The notes: generated by a model from the letters alone, not told the origin. A DNA stretch of 56,643 nt from Pseudomonas cyclaminis (GCF_015163715.1 NZ_JADDUM010000095.1:1-56643), one strand, 5' to 3'. Positions 8,194 through 17,986 are shown, counted from the first letter of the stretch. A program made the numbers and translations.

Positions 8194-9458
8194 ACGTTGC
8201 CGTCGAGCACATTTCCACCGACCAACCGCCGGATGAAACCAAGGCCCGCGACCTGGATTACGGCTGGCAAAACGGCAATCAGGTCGAGTTGCTGGAAAAC
8301 GGCGAAGCGTACTTTCCCAAGGTCTTCGAAGCGATGCGCCAGGCCCGGCGCGAGATCCTGCTGGAGACCTTCATTCTCTTCGAGGACAAGGTCGGCCATG
8401 AGCTGCAAGGCATCCTGATCGAGGCCGCGCAGCGCGGGGTCAAGGTGGTGGTCAGCCTGGATGGTTTTGGCTGCGGTGAGCTGAGCCCGGCGTTTCTCGG
8501 TGAATTGGCCGAGGCTGGGGTGACGGTGCAGATGTTCGACCCGGCGTCCAAGACCCTGGGCATTCGCACCAACTGGTTCCGCCGCCTGCACCGCAAGATT
8601 GTGGTGGTGGACGCCACGGTGGGGTTTATCGGCGGGATCAACTTCTCTGCCGATCACTTGGGGGATTTCGGCCCCGAGGCCAAACAGGATTACGCGGTGC
8701 AAGTGACTGGCCCGGCGGTGGCCGATCTGCATCACTTTGCCCTGGCGCAAAGTGGCCGCCAGGTGCGCACGCGGCGCGGTTGGCGGCGGCGCCAGCAACG
8801 GCCTTCCGCGTGGTCGAACGAGCACGGCGACGGCATGGTGCGCCTGATCTATCGCGACAACCTGCAACACCGCGACGACATCGAAGAAGCGTATATCCAC
8901 GCCTTGAGCAAGGCACGACATCGAGCCGTGATCGCCAACGCGTATTTCTTCCCTGGGTACCGCCTGCTGCGGGAAATCCGCAACGCGGCGCGCCGTGGAG
9001 TGCATGTGCAATTGATCATGCAGGGCCAGCCCGACGTACTGTTGGCCAAGCTGGCGGCGCGCATGCTCTATGACTATCTGCTCAAGGACGGCGTGGTGAT
9101 TCACGAATACTGCCAGCGCCCGCTGCACGGCAAGGTCGCGCTGGTGGATGACGAGTGGAGCACGGTGGGTTCGAGCAACCTCGACCCGCTGAGCCTGGCG
9201 CTGAACCTGGAAGCCAATGTGTTGATTCGCGACCGTGCGTTTAATCAGCAACTGTACGAGCGCCTGGAAGTGCTCAGTCAAAATCACTGCCAGACCATGC
9301 CGGAAAAGCGCAAGCCACGCCTGTGGTTATGGCGATTGACCGTCGGCTTCCTGGTGTTCCATGTGATGCGCCATTTCCCCGCGCTGACCGGCTGGTTGCC
9401 CGCACATAAGCCGCGTTTAAAACCCTTTGTGCAGGAGGGCCAGCGCCATGACAGCTGA
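8190..9458 (+). CDS. clsB: Cardiolipin synthase B
   Basis: 422 residues, phospholipase D superfamily. Two HxKxxxxD motifs are intact: HRKIVVVD (His134, Lys136, Asp141) and HGKVALVD (His313, Lys315, Asp320), each followed by GG or GS-N residues usual in the family. ClsB joins two phosphatidylglycerol molecules, or PG and another phospholipid, into cardiolipin at the inner membrane. It has no N-terminal transmembrane pair, which separates it from ClsA, but has a hydrophobic C-terminal stretch (WRLTVGFLVFHVM). Start codon overlaps the ybhP stop; the stop overlaps the next gene by 11 bases, so the three genes are translated as a coupled operon. Confidence 0.9.
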   Translation: MNVAVEHISTDQPPDETKARDLDYGWQNGNQVELLENGEAYFPKVFEAMRQARREILLETFILFEDKVGHELQGILIEAAQRGVKVVVSLDGFGCGELSPAFLGELAEAGVTVQMFDPASKTLGIRTNWFRRLHRKIVVVDATVGFIGGINFSADHLGDFGPEAKQDYAVQVTGPAVADLHHFALAQSGRQVRTRRGWRRRQQRPSAWSNEHGDGMVRLIYRDNLQHRDDIEEAYIHALSKARHRAVIANAYFFPGYRLLREIRNAARRGVHVQLIMQGQPDVLLAKLAARMLYDYLLKDGVVIHEYCQRPLHGKVALVDDEWSTVGSSNLDPLSLALNLEANVLIRDRAFNQQLYERLEVLSQNHCQTMPEKRKPRLWLWRLTVGFLVFHVMRHFPALTGWLPAHKPRLKPFVQEGQRHDS

Positions 9459-10392
9459 TCGCTTCAAGCGTTGGAAGAAGCCACTGACCATCCTCTTCTT
9501 CCTGCTGCTGATCGTGCTATTCACCCTGCTCGCCCGCCGGATCGACTGGAGCGAGGTGGTCCAGACCCTCGGTGAGTTCAAACTGCGCACCTTGCTGATC
9601 GCGGGCGCGTTGACCCTGTGCAGCTTTATCGTCTACGCCTGCTTCGACCTGATCGGCCGCACCTACATCCGCCAGCCGTTGCGCTGGAAGCAGATATTGC
9701 CCGTGGGAATCATCAGCTACGCGTTCAACCTCAACCTCAGCGCGTGGGTTGGCGGTATTGCCATGCGCTATCGGCTGTATTCGCGGCTGGGGGTGAGCAG
9801 CGGCAATATCGCCAAGATTCTCGGCCTGAGCCTGGCCACCAATTGGTTTGGCTACATGGCGTTGGCCGGCGCGGTATTCAGCAGCGGGCTGGTGACCATG
9901 CCACCAGGCTGGAAACTGAGCAGCGGCGCGTTGCAAGGGGTGGGCGTGTTGCTGGTGTTGGCCAGCCTCGGCTACCTGGCGGCCTGCCAGTTTTCGAAAA
10001 AACGCGCGTGGTCGATCCGCGGCATTGAGATCAACCTGCCGTCGCTGCGCATGGCCTGTTTGCAACTGGCGTTGGGGGCGTTGAACTGGTCGCTGATGGC
10101 GGCGGTGATTTTTACCCTGCTGCCCGCCAAGTTGGACTATCCGCTGGTGCTCGGGGTGTTGCTGATCAGTGCGATTGCCGGTGTGGTCACCCATATTCCG
10201 GCTGGGCTTGGGGTACTGGAAGCGGTGTTTATCGGGCTGTTGCAACATGAGGCGTCGCGGGGCAGTTTGCTGGCGGGGTTGATCGCGTACCGGGCGATCT
10301 ACTTCATCTGCCCGCTGCTGATCGCCTTGCTGATGTACGTGGGTGTAGAAGCCAAGGCCAAGGCGTTGCGGGTGAAGAAAACACCCGCCTGA
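9448..10392 (+). CDS. ybhN: YbhN-like integral membrane protein (UPF0104, MprF flippase-domain type)
   Basis: 314 residues with about eight hydrophobic helices; the family is shared with the flippase half of lysyl-phosphatidylglycerol synthase MprF. The conserved N-L-N-L-S-A-W-x-G-G-I-A-M-R-Y-R-L-Y region (about residues 95-112) and the HIPAGLGVLEA motif (about 251-261) are present. ATG at 9448 is chosen over an upstream in-frame start at 9427 because an AGGAGG lies nine bases before it. Third gene of the ybhP-clsB-ybhN operon; a lipid transport or flipping role beside cardiolipin synthesis is inferred, not shown. Confidence 0.85.
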   Translation: MTADRFKRWKKPLTILFFLLLIVLFTLLARRIDWSEVVQTLGEFKLRTLLIAGALTLCSFIVYACFDLIGRTYIRQPLRWKQILPVGIISYAFNLNLSAWVGGIAMRYRLYSRLGVSSGNIAKILGLSLATNWFGYMALAGAVFSSGLVTMPPGWKLSSGALQGVGVLLVLASLGYLAACQFSKKRAWSIRGIEINLPSLRMACLQLALGALNWSLMAAVIFTLLPAKLDYPLVLGVLLISAIAGVVTHIPAGLGVLEAVFIGLLQHEASRGSLLAGLIAYRAIYFICPLLIALLMYVGVEAKAKALRVKKTPA

Positions 10393-10397
10393 ACGCA

Positions 10398-11153
10398 CTA
10401 CTGGGACTGGATGATGCTCAACCGCTCGCCGACCACCATCTCGGTAATCCAGTCGACCAGGATTGAGGTGTAGGCCTGCTGGGACACCGGATCGCTGAGG
10501 GAATGGTCAGCGCCATCGATGATGCGGTGTGTCAGGGAGTGCGTCTGCTGGCACGCCGCGCGGTAGCTCATGATGGTGGCATGGGGCACGTGGTCGTCGG
10601 TTTCCGATTCGACGATCAGCACATCACCGGTAAACGCCGCGCAGGCGTGTAATGCGCGATTGGTTTCGGCGTGCACCAGGGTGTTGCGGTAATCCATTAA
10701 ATCGATCTTATCCAGGTCGCGCTTGGGCTTGAGCCATTCCTGATCGCGGTACAGCGCCGGCACACGCAGCGCCAGCCAGCGTACCGGGCGCAGCGAGGTG
10801 AGGATGGCGGCGAGGTAGCCGCCATAGCTGGTGCCCACGACCGCCACCGCCGAGGTGTCGATGGCCGGGTGGGCGAGCAGCCGGTCGTAGGCCGCCAGCA
10901 GGTCGCGCAGGTTGTCTTCGCGGGTGACGCGGTTCAATGGAATGCCGGTACCGGCGTGACCGCGCAGGTCGAAAGTGAGGCACACACAGCCAAGGCCGGC
11001 GATGCCTTTGGCCCGTTCCAGGTCCCGCTCCTGGCTACCGCCCCAACCGTGCACAAACAACACGCCCGGTACTTTGGATTTGGGGCTCAGGAAGGTGCCG
11101 CTCATTTGTTCGTCGTCGATGTCGATGGAAATGGTTTCACTTCTAGCCGTCAT
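10398..11153 (-). CDS. Alpha/beta hydrolase (dienelactone hydrolase/peptidase S9-like)
   Basis: 251 residues. HGWGGS near residue 35 is the oxyanion region, GTSYGG (Ser109) the nucleophile elbow, SETDDHVP the acid region and GADHSLSD the His region, completing a serine-hydrolase triad. The substrate cannot be told from sequence. The ATG at 11153 lies 11 bases inside the end of the DUF3182-like gene, so the two are translationally coupled and probably work together. Only five bases separate its stop from the stop of the convergent ybhN gene, with no terminator between. Confidence 0.82.
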   Translation of the reverse strand: MTARSETISIDIDDEQMSGTFLSPKSKVPGVLFVHGWGGSQERDLERAKGIAGLGCVCLTFDLRGHAGTGIPLNRVTREDNLRDLLAAYDRLLAHPAIDTSAVAVVGTSYGGYLAAILTSLRPVRWLALRVPALYRDQEWLKPKRDLDKIDLMDYRNTLVHAETNRALHACAAFTGDVLIVESETDDHVPHATIMSYRAACQQTHSLTHRIIDGADHSLSDPVSQQAYTSILVDWITEMVVGERLSIIQSQ

Positions 11154-12252
11154 AAGATTTGACCGTCACGTACTTGAGAAGAAAGTCGCTGTTTTCCGCG
11201 GGGCCGCGATACACCTCAATGGCATCCGCTGGCAGCGCCTGGTCCACATAGGTTTCTACCGAGGACACATGAATGGCGTTAAGGCCCGGGTGATTGATGA
11301 AGCTTTGCAGCGCCGCGACCTCCGCGCTGCTGGCGCCGCCCATGCGCCAGGATTGTTCGAGCACGCCACTGCGGCGCTGGCCGTGGCTATCCAGGCCTTG
11401 AGCGATGTCGTAGTTGCGCCGGGAAGCGTAGAAGCCGGGGTAGGCCTCGTCCGCCGCCGTGTCGAAGATTTGGGCTTGCTCGATCGCCAGTCGCACGTCG
11501 TCGGGCAGATCGAGTTCAAGCAAATCTTCGTAGTAACCCGGAACGACCAACAGGTCGGAGCCGCCATAGACGCTTTCGCCCTGCCCGTCCTCGGTCAGGT
11601 ATTGCTGGCCGCAGTAGCTGAATACGTGATCGCCGATAAAACTCTGGCCCACGCTATGGGTGACCACGTCGCGCAGATCTTGTTCCAGCACCACGCCATC
11701 GTTGAACAACTGCGCGGCGTCGGATCGGGCCAGTACGGCCTTGAAGGCATCGAGGCTGTGGATAACTTCCTGGCCGCGTCCGGCGCAGGCGTGCACCGGT
11801 TTCAGGCGGATGGGCCCGTCGTCGAGCAAATGGGCCGCGGCGGGCAAAGCGTCTTCGAGCGAAAACACACTGAGGCCGTCCAACACGACTGTTCTTACGC
11901 GCTCACAGAACAACGGCGACCACCCTTCTGGCGCGTTGGCTTCAGGGCTCAACAAACCATGGCTGATGGCTTTGGTGCAGATGAAGTCGTGATCGACATA
12001 GCCGCCCCACAGGTCTTCGGGGCCTTTGATGTTGAGCGCGAGGGCTTGCGCCGGGCCCACCAGGGTTTGAGTGGGCAGTAGATAAAGCTCACGGCCAGCA
12101 TGTTTTTGCGGGTCGTAGCTGCCATCGAATTTAAGCCCCAGAATCTGCGCCAGCCAGCGGGCCAGGGCGTGGTTGGTGTCGACCTCATGCTGGGGCGCGC
12201 CTACTCGTGTGGAGTGAGCGACCACCCATTTCTTGCGTTGTGTTGGGGTCAT
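11143..12252 (-). CDS. DUF3182-like protein (possible ATP-grasp fold)
   Basis: 369 residues. I recognise it as the DUF3182 family of Pseudomonas and related proteobacteria. The middle (PIRLKPVHACAGRGQEVI, about residues 147-164, and VVLEQDL near 188) resembles the ATP-binding lysine/glycine loop and the hinge of ATP-grasp ligases; VRTVVLDGLSVFS precedes it. This resemblance is by eye. ATG at 12252 has a GGGGGA upstream. The next gene, an alpha/beta hydrolase, overlaps it by 11 bases. If the ATP-grasp reading is right, the pair would be a ligase plus a hydrolase working on one small molecule. Confidence 0.68.
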   Translation of the reverse strand: MTPTQRKKWVVAHSTRVGAPQHEVDTNHALARWLAQILGLKFDGSYDPQKHAGRELYLLPTQTLVGPAQALALNIKGPEDLWGGYVDHDFICTKAISHGLLSPEANAPEGWSPLFCERVRTVVLDGLSVFSLEDALPAAAHLLDDGPIRLKPVHACAGRGQEVIHSLDAFKAVLARSDAAQLFNDGVVLEQDLRDVVTHSVGQSFIGDHVFSYCGQQYLTEDGQGESVYGGSDLLVVPGYYEDLLELDLPDDVRLAIEQAQIFDTAADEAYPGFYASRRNYDIAQGLDSHGQRRSGVLEQSWRMGGASSAEVAALQSFINHPGLNAIHVSSVETYVDQALPADAIEVYRGPAENSDFLLKYVTVKSYDG

Positions 12253-12423
12253 GCATCCCCCTTGGCCTTCCCGCCATGTGTGTATCAGGAAGGCTGCAGG
12301 GATCAGGCCAAAACAGCGGTGAGCGGGAGTGTTTTGAAATCAAGCAGTTACTGAAAAACCAATGGCAGTTGGCCTGTTTTATTCTGCACGACGACGCCTC
12401 AAGTGCGCGGCGTTCTGCACGAT

Positions 12424-13383
12424 TCACACGCCAAAACGGCTGCGGTAATCGCTGGGCGCCAGACCGGTGATTTTCTTGAAAGTGGCGCGAAAGGCGCTGG
12501 GGTCCTGATAGCCCACGGTCCAGGCGATATGGTCAATGGTGCCGTTGGTGAATTCCAACATCTGCCGCGCCTTGCCCACCCGCAGGTGCTGGCAGTATTC
12601 GGTAGGTTTCAAACCGGTGGCGCCGCGAAAGCGCCGCAGGAAAGTGCGCGCCTCCAACCCGGCCTCCTGCGCCATGGCTGCCACGGACACCTCCACCGCG
12701 CCGCTGGCTTGCAGCCAATGCTGGACTTTGAGAATCGCCGCGTCGCCATGGCCGAGGATCGGCGCAAAGTTGCTGCCGCACTGGCTCGCGCTGTCGCTGT
12801 GTTCAATGACCAAAAACCGCGCGGTGTCGGCAGCGATACTCGGCCCCATCAGGCGGTCAACCAGACGCAGGCCCAGCTCTGACCAGGCCATCAGCCCGGC
12901 GGTGGTGATCAGGTCGCCGTCATCGACGATGGGTTTGTCCGCTTCCAGGCGCACGGCCGGGTACTGCGCGGCAAAAGACTTGGCGGAAGACCAATGGGTG
13001 GTCGCGCTGCGCCCATCCAGCAAGCCACTGCGCGCCAGCATGATCGAGCCGATGCACACGCCGCCCAGCACTGTACCCGTCGCGTGCTGCTGACGAAGCC
13101 ACGCCAACAGCGCAGGCGGCGACTGTTCATCGGTGAACACACCAATCGACGGTGGTACCAGCACGGCCATCATCGGTTGCTCGGGGCCTGGGTGGCTGTC
13201 GAATACCCGTGTCGGTTGGCCATCGGTATCCACTTGCCAATGGCTGATCCGCAGCAGCGGCAGTTGTGCCGACTGATGCTCGGCGGCGATCCGGTTGGCC
13301 ACGCCGAACAGGTCGGTCAGGCCATGCACGGCGGCCAATTGCGCCCCTTGGTAGATCAACACACCCAGCTCAACAACCGCCAT
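12424..13383 (-). CDS. GlxA-type AraC-family regulator with DJ-1/PfpI domain
   Basis: 319 residues: an N-terminal DJ-1/PfpI (amidotransferase-like) domain with GGVCIGSIMLARSGLLDGR (about residues 100-118; Cys in the nucleophile-elbow position) and a C-terminal AraC double helix-turn-helix (AQEAGLEARTFLRRF, then AWTVGYQDPSAFRATFKK). Such regulators sense small molecules and usually activate a nearby gene. ATG at 13383 is chosen because a GGGGGAAA lies upstream; the frame is open to a TTG at 13419. It is divergent from the isochorismatase-fold hydrolase gene 96 bases away, which is a plausible target. Confidence 0.88.
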   Translation of the reverse strand: MAVVELGVLIYQGAQLAAVHGLTDLFGVANRIAAEHQSAQLPLLRISHWQVDTDGQPTRVFDSHPGPEQPMMAVLVPPSIGVFTDEQSPPALLAWLRQQHATGTVLGGVCIGSIMLARSGLLDGRSATTHWSSAKSFAAQYPAVRLEADKPIVDDGDLITTAGLMAWSELGLRLVDRLMGPSIAADTARFLVIEHSDSASQCGSNFAPILGHGDAAILKVQHWLQASGAVEVSVAAMAQEAGLEARTFLRRFRGATGLKPTEYCQHLRVGKARQMLEFTNGTIDHIAWTVGYQDPSAFRATFKKITGLAPSDYRSRFGV

Positions 13384-13479
13384 TGTCAGTTTTCCCCCTG
13401 TTATTGTCGGTGCAGCCAATCCCCGGCGTCGGCGCCAGCTAAGATACTGGGCCCATCAACCCATCACGAGGCAATACCC

Positions 13480-14043
13480 ATGGCCAAGCAAGCGCTCATC
13501 CTAATCGATATCCAGAACGACTACTTCCCTCAGGGCAAGTGGCCGCTGGATGGCGTGGAAGCTGCAGCGGACAAGGCGGCGCAAGTGCTCAAAGCGTTTC
13601 GCCAGGCGGGGGACGCAGTGATTCATGTGCGCCATGAATTCACGTCCGAAGAGGCGCCGTTCTTCACGCCTGGGTCCGAAGGCGCACATCTGCATCCGAA
13701 GGTACTGAACCAACGCGATGAGCCCGTGGTGCTTAAACACTTTGTGAATGCGTTTCGTGAAACCAATCTGCGCGCCCTGCTGGAACAACGCAGCATCACC
13801 GACCTGGTGGTGGTCGGCAGCATGAGCCATATGTGCGTCGACGCCGTGGTGCGGGCGGCGGCGGACCTGGGCTACAAGGTCACGGTGATTCATGACGCTT
13901 GTGCGACCCGCGATCAAGAATTCAACGGGCAAGTGATCCCGGCCGCGCAGGTGCATGGCGCGTATATGGCATCGTTGGCCTTTGGGTATGCGGGCGTGGT
14001 GTCGGCGGATGAGTATTTGAAGGCGCAAGCAGCGGCGGCGTGA
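13480..14043 (+). CDS. Isochorismatase-like cysteine hydrolase
   Basis: 187 residues of the isochorismatase/nicotinamidase superfamily with the full catalytic set Asp10 (LIDIQNDYF), Lys86 (VVLKHF) and Cys119 (MSHMCVDA). The GSMSHMCVD form is typical of the cysteine-hydrolase subgroup, which cleaves amides such as ureidoacrylate-type or related substrates; the true substrate is unknown. ATG at 13480 is preceded by ACGAGG. It is divergent from the GlxA-type regulator, whose family often controls such hydrolases, and convergent with the tam-like gene 19 bases downstream. Confidence 0.85.
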   Translation: MAKQALILIDIQNDYFPQGKWPLDGVEAAADKAAQVLKAFRQAGDAVIHVRHEFTSEEAPFFTPGSEGAHLHPKVLNQRDEPVVLKHFVNAFRETNLRALLEQRSITDLVVVGSMSHMCVDAVVRAAADLGYKVTVIHDACATRDQEFNGQVIPAAQVHGAYMASLAFGYAGVVSADEYLKAQAAAA

Positions 14044-14062
14044 CCACTGCTTGCCTGGGCTT

Positions 14063-14824
14063 TTAGCGGGTCGCGATGATAAACAGGCGCGGGAATGGCA
14101 GTAATACGGTGCCATCGGCCAGGGCTGGATAGGCCTGGGTAATCCGCGCCTGATACTCCTGTAGGAAGGCAACTTTTTCGCTATCGGACAACGGCGCGAG
14201 AAATGGCCGCAAACCAGTCCCTTTAAACCACTCCACCACTGCTGCGTGATCCGCCAACGGGTGCTGGTAGGTGGTGCGCCATACATCCACAGTGCTGCAG
14301 TGTTTGCTCAGCAGTTCGTAGTAGTAGCTCGCCGGGTGGCGCTCATTGTGCTTGACCGCGCCGATCCTGGCCGCCCACGGGCCATCTGCGGCCACTTCGC
14401 GAGCCAGCCGGTGTGCAGGCTCGTCGAGATTGTCCGGGGTTTGCACCGCCAGGGTGCCACCCGGGCTCAGTTGTCTGACCAAGTGTGGATAGAGCGTGGC
14501 GTGGTCCGGCAGCCATTGCAGGGAGGCATTGGCGAGGATCACATCGTAGGGTTGCGCGGGGACCCAGGTGCCGATGTCCGCCAATTCGAAGTTCAGCGCG
14601 GGCAAGCGTTTGCGGGCGTCGACTAACATGTCGTCAGAGCTGTCCAGGCCCGTAACGTGCGCGTTAGGGAACCGTTCGGCCAACACTTCGGTGGAGTTGC
14701 CAGGCCCACACCCCAGGTCGACCGCACTGCGTATACCAGTATTGGGAATGGCCGCCACCAGGTCGCGGACCGGGCGAGTGCGCTGTTGTTCAAACATCGT
14801 GTACTGCTTGGCAGACCAGGTCAT
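14063..14824 (-). CDS. tam: Trans-aconitate 2-methyltransferase
   Basis: 253 residues, matching the 252 of E. coli Tam. Class I SAM-dependent methyltransferase: AVDLGCGPGNST (about residues 34-45) is motif I, GLDSSDDML follows, and NASLQWLPDH is the Tam-like motif. The family methylates trans-aconitate, a side product that inhibits aconitase, in the cytoplasm. ATG at 14824 has an AAGGAAA eight bases upstream; the frame is open to 14989 but without another good start. It is divergent from the alpha/beta hydrolase at 15048. Confidence 0.83.
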   Translation of the reverse strand: MTWSAKQYTMFEQQRTRPVRDLVAAIPNTGIRSAVDLGCGPGNSTEVLAERFPNAHVTGLDSSDDMLVDARKRLPALNFELADIGTWVPAQPYDVILANASLQWLPDHATLYPHLVRQLSPGGTLAVQTPDNLDEPAHRLAREVAADGPWAARIGAVKHNERHPASYYYELLSKHCSTVDVWRTTYQHPLADHAAVVEWFKGTGLRPFLAPLSDSEKVAFLQEYQARITQAYPALADGTVLLPFPRLFIIATR

Positions 14825-15047
14825 CGCGCGTTTCCTTGGTTTTAACGGTGGCCACAGCCTAAATCGTATGGGCCACGAGAACAAATACCGCCCGAAGCGC
14901 AGCCCGTGAAACCGGACTAACCTTACTGCTGACGCAACCAGGCTCAGTCTGCCGATAGCCGTTAATCCAAACGCCAGCGTAGTGTCCACGGACGATTTTT
15001 CTGGCCTTCACTCGCCAAATCAGTTCGGACATCAATGGAGCTACGCC

Positions 15048-15872
15048 ATGGCTTATCTGAAAACTCGCGAAGGAAACGATCTTTACTACAAGGACTGGGG
15101 CAGCGGTCAGCCCGTCGTGTTCTGCCACGGATGGCCGCTCAACAGCGATAGTTGGGAATCGCAAATGCTGCATTTCGCCAACAATGGTTTTCGCGTCATT
15201 GCGCACGATCGCCGAGGGCATGGCCGCTCAAGCCAGCCGTGGGATGGCAATGATATGGATCATTACGCAGATGACCTGGCGGAACTGATCGAGCACCTGG
15301 ATCTTAGAGACACAATCCTTTTCGGTTTCTCCACCGGAGGCGGCGAAGTGGCGCGTTATATCGCTCGCCATGGTACGGCGCGAGTGGCCAAGGCAGGCTT
15401 GATCTGCGCCGTGACGCCGTTGATGCTGAAAACCCCTGCCAACCCGCAGGGAACACCGATCGAAGTGTTCGACGGGATGCGTGCCGACTCCATCGCCAAC
15501 CGCTCGCAGCTCTATCTTGATGTGGCAGGCGGCCCGTTCTTCGGGTTCAACCGCGAGGGCGCCATTGCCTCTCAAGGCCTGATCAATTCGTTCTGGATGC
15601 AGGGCGTAATGGGCGGGCATAAAAATACCTTTGACAGTATCAAGGCATTTTCGGAAACCGACTTTACGGAGGACCTGAAGCTCTTCTCCATACCCACGCT
15701 CATCATCCACGGCAGCGACGACCAAATCGTGCCGATACAGGCTTCGGCGCTGCCAAGCAGCTACCTGATTCCACACGCCGAGCTGTTGATATATTCCGGC
15801 GCGCCCCATGGCTTGACGGACACGCACAAGCAGCGCGTCAACACCGATATGCTGGCTTTCGCACGGCGTTAA
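15048..15872 (+). CDS. Alpha/beta hydrolase, cofactor-free chloroperoxidase/esterase type
   Basis: 274 residues, close in length and motifs to the non-heme haloperoxidase/aryl esterase group: CHGWPL (oxyanion region), [18 protein letters not shown] (nucleophile Ser95), HGSDDQIVP (acid, Asp224 or 225) and APHGLT (His254). These enzymes hydrolyse esters and can make peracids; biological substrate unknown. ATG at 15048 is preceded by GGAG. A bidirectional terminator follows between it and ssb. Confidence 0.85.
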   Translation: MAYLKTREGNDLYYKDWGSGQPVVFCHGWPLNSDSWESQMLHFANNGFRVIAHDRRGHGRSSQPWDGNDMDHYADDLAELIEHLDLRDTILFGFSTGGGEVARYIARHGTARVAKAGLICAVTPLMLKTPANPQGTPIEVFDGMRADSIANRSQLYLDVAGGPFFGFNREGAIASQGLINSFWMQGVMGGHKNTFDSIKAFSETDFTEDLKLFSIPTLIIHGSDDQIVPIQASALPSSYLIPHAELLIYSGAPHGLTDTHKQRVNTDMLAFARR

Positions 15873-15886
15873 GCAACCTGCACGCA

Positions 15887-15927
15887 CAAAAAAACCGCGC
15901 AGCCTGTTCGGCAGCGCGGTTTTTTCA
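15887..15927. terminator. Bidirectional intrinsic terminator (hydrolase gene / ssb)
   Basis: ACCGCGC (15894-15900) pairs with GCGCGGT (15914-15920), with an inner GCC/GGC pair, flanked by an A-run on the left and a T-run on the right. It can stop the plus-strand hydrolase transcript and the minus-strand ssb transcript. Confidence 0.88.
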
Positions 15928-15954
15928 GTGTGCAGCTTTTTACTTCAACATACG

Positions 15955-16470
15955 TTAGAACGGAATATCGTCATCAAAGCTGTCGAAATCCGGAGCCGGT
16001 TGTGGAGCGGCCTGCTGTGGCGCTGGACGCGACTCACGCTGTGGCTGCTGGCTTGGCTGCGGACGCGACTGCTGTGGACGCGGTGCCGAGTTGGACATGC
16101 CGCCCTGGCCCTGTTGGTCGCCCTGTGGACGGCCTCCCAGCAGTTGCATGGTGCCTTGCATGTCGACCACGATTTCAGTGGTGTAACGCTTGATGCCGTC
16201 TTTTTCCCACTCGCGGGTCTGCAGTTTGCCTTCGATGTAGACCTGCGAACCCTTGCGCAGGTATTCACCGGCGATCTCTGCGACCTTGCCGAACATCGAC
16301 ACACGGTGCCATTCGGTTTTTTCGACTTTCTGACCGGTTTGCTTGTCGGTCCACTGTTCGCTGGTCGCCAGACTCAGGTTGGTCACGGCGTTACCGTTAG
16401 GCAAGTAGCGAACTTCGGGATCCTGGCCGCAAGTACCGACCAATATGACTTTGTTAACCCCACGGGCCAT
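15955..16470 (-). CDS. ssb: Single-stranded DNA-binding protein
   Basis: 171 residues. The OB-fold occupies about residues 1-110 ([37 protein letters not shown]), followed by a Gln/Pro-rich disordered linker and the acidic tip DDDIPF that recruits repair and replication partners. The tetramer coats single-stranded DNA in replication, recombination and repair. It lies nine bases after the MFS gene on the same strand and is transcribed away from uvrA, so the LexA box at 17987 may influence it through the shared divergent promoter region, as in E. coli uvrA-ssb. Confidence 0.98.
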   Translation of the reverse strand: MARGVNKVILVGTCGQDPEVRYLPNGNAVTNLSLATSEQWTDKQTGQKVEKTEWHRVSMFGKVAEIAGEYLRKGSQVYIEGKLQTREWEKDGIKRYTTEIVVDMQGTMQLLGGRPQGDQQGQGGMSNSAPRPQQSRPQPSQQPQRESRPAPQQAAPQPAPDFDSFDDDIPF

Positions 16471-16479
16471 AACGTTCTC

Positions 16480-17874
16480 CTAGGCTGGGCGCGCTGTCGG
16501 CACTGGGTTGACCAGTTGCTCAAGCGTCGCGCGATCCAATAATTCGGTGTCCAATTTGATGTAAATGGCCGCCTCTTCAGCGACCACGACTGCATCCGTT
16601 ACCCCTACGACGGCCTTCAGGCGCTCTGCCAGACCGGCTTCGCGGATCGCCTCGGGCGATAGCGGCAAACGCAGACTTGTGACGTAGGGAGGTTCGCGCA
16701 TGGTAACAGCAAAGACCAGCCAAAGTGCAGCCAGCCCGGCGCATCCGAGGAAGACAACCGACAAACCGCCATGCTGAAACATCCAGCCGCCCATGATGCC
16801 GCCTAACGCCGAGCCGAGGAACTGGCTGGTGGAATACACCCCCATCGCCGTGCCCTTGCCACCCGCCGGTGAAACTTTGCTGATCAGCGAAGGCAATGAA
16901 GCCTCCAGCAGGTTGAACGCGGTGAAGAACACCACCGTGCCGATTACAAGCGCCCGTAGGCTGTCGCCGAACTGCCAGAAGAATAGTTCAGTGAGCATCA
17001 ATGTCGCGACGGCGCCCAGCAAAACTCGTTTCATTTTGCGTTTTTTCTCGCCATAGATGATGAACGGGATCATGGCGAAGAACGAAATCAACAGAGCGGT
17101 GAGGTAGACCCACCAGTGCTGCTCCTTGGGCAGCCCGGCTTTTTGTACCAGGGCCAGGGGCAAGGCGACGAAGCTGCACATCAGCATTGCGTGTAATACG
17201 AAGATACCTAAATCCAGGCGCAGCAGGTCCGGGTGCTTGAGCGTCGGCAACAACGCGTTGCGCGCAACGCCGGATTCGCGGTGCTGCAGTGTGCCGGTGG
17301 AGCGCGGCACCATGAAGGCCACGATCACGATGCCGAACAATGCCATGCCGCCCGTGGCCAGGAACAAACCGTGCAGGCCGAACGCACGTGTCAGCAAGGG
17401 TCCGACCACCATGGCCACGGCAAAGGACAGGCCGATGGTCATGCCGATCATCGCCATGGCCTTGGTGCGATGCTGCTCGCGGGTCAGGTCAGAGAGAAGC
17501 GCCATCACCGCAGCGGAAATCGCCCCGGCACCTTGCAGAATACGTCCGGCGATCACGCCCCAGATCGAATCGGACTGGGCCGCGAGCACACTGCCGAGGG
17601 CAAACACGATCAACCCGAGGTAAATCACCGGACGACGGCCAATGCGGTCGGAAATAATCCCGAACGGAATCTGAAAAACCGCCTGTGTCAGGCCATAGGC
17701 GCCAATCGCCAGGCCGATCAGCGCGGGGGTCGCGCCGGCCAGGTCCATGCCATAGGTCGCCAGCACTGGCAACACCATAAACATGCCCAGCATACGGAAG
17801 GCGAACACCAGGGCCAGACCGCTTGCTGCTCGGGTCTCGCCGCTACTCATGCGTTCGCTGTGGGGATCGTGCAT
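16480..17874 (-). CDS. MFS transporter, YajR-like with C-terminal YAM-type domain
   Basis: 464 residues. Twelve hydrophobic helices span about 20-400; motif A appears as [11 protein letters not shown] after helix 2. The C-terminal soluble part (about residues 400-460: [23 protein letters not shown]...[13 protein letters not shown]) looks like the ferredoxin-like YAM domain of E. coli YajR (454 residues). It is a proton-coupled drug/solute exporter by family; the substrate is unknown. ATG at 17874 with a GAGG upstream. It is directly upstream of ssb and divergent from uvrA, an order conserved in Pseudomonas. Confidence 0.88.
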   Translation of the reverse strand: MHDPHSERMSSGETRAASGLALVFAFRMLGMFMVLPVLATYGMDLAGATPALIGLAIGAYGLTQAVFQIPFGIISDRIGRRPVIYLGLIVFALGSVLAAQSDSIWGVIAGRILQGAGAISAAVMALLSDLTREQHRTKAMAMIGMTIGLSFAVAMVVGPLLTRAFGLHGLFLATGGMALFGIVIVAFMVPRSTGTLQHRESGVARNALLPTLKHPDLLRLDLGIFVLHAMLMCSFVALPLALVQKAGLPKEQHWWVYLTALLISFFAMIPFIIYGEKKRKMKRVLLGAVATLMLTELFFWQFGDSLRALVIGTVVFFTAFNLLEASLPSLISKVSPAGGKGTAMGVYSTSQFLGSALGGIMGGWMFQHGGLSVVFLGCAGLAALWLVFAVTMREPPYVTSLRLPLSPEAIREAGLAERLKAVVGVTDAVVVAEEAAIYIKLDTELLDRATLEQLVNPVPTARPA

Positions 17875-17986
17875 GGAAAAACCTCGTGTGAACCGGCGGC
17901 GATTCTACCAGTCCCATCGATTGAGAGGGTATATGCGGCGCTTTGCCGCGCAGCTTTCATGTAAGGCTGCACCCGGCACTTTGACA

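Noticed and set aside
8091..9287. 398-codon open frame antisense to clsB
   Set aside because: clsB carries both HKD motifs on the plus strand; the antisense frame has none.
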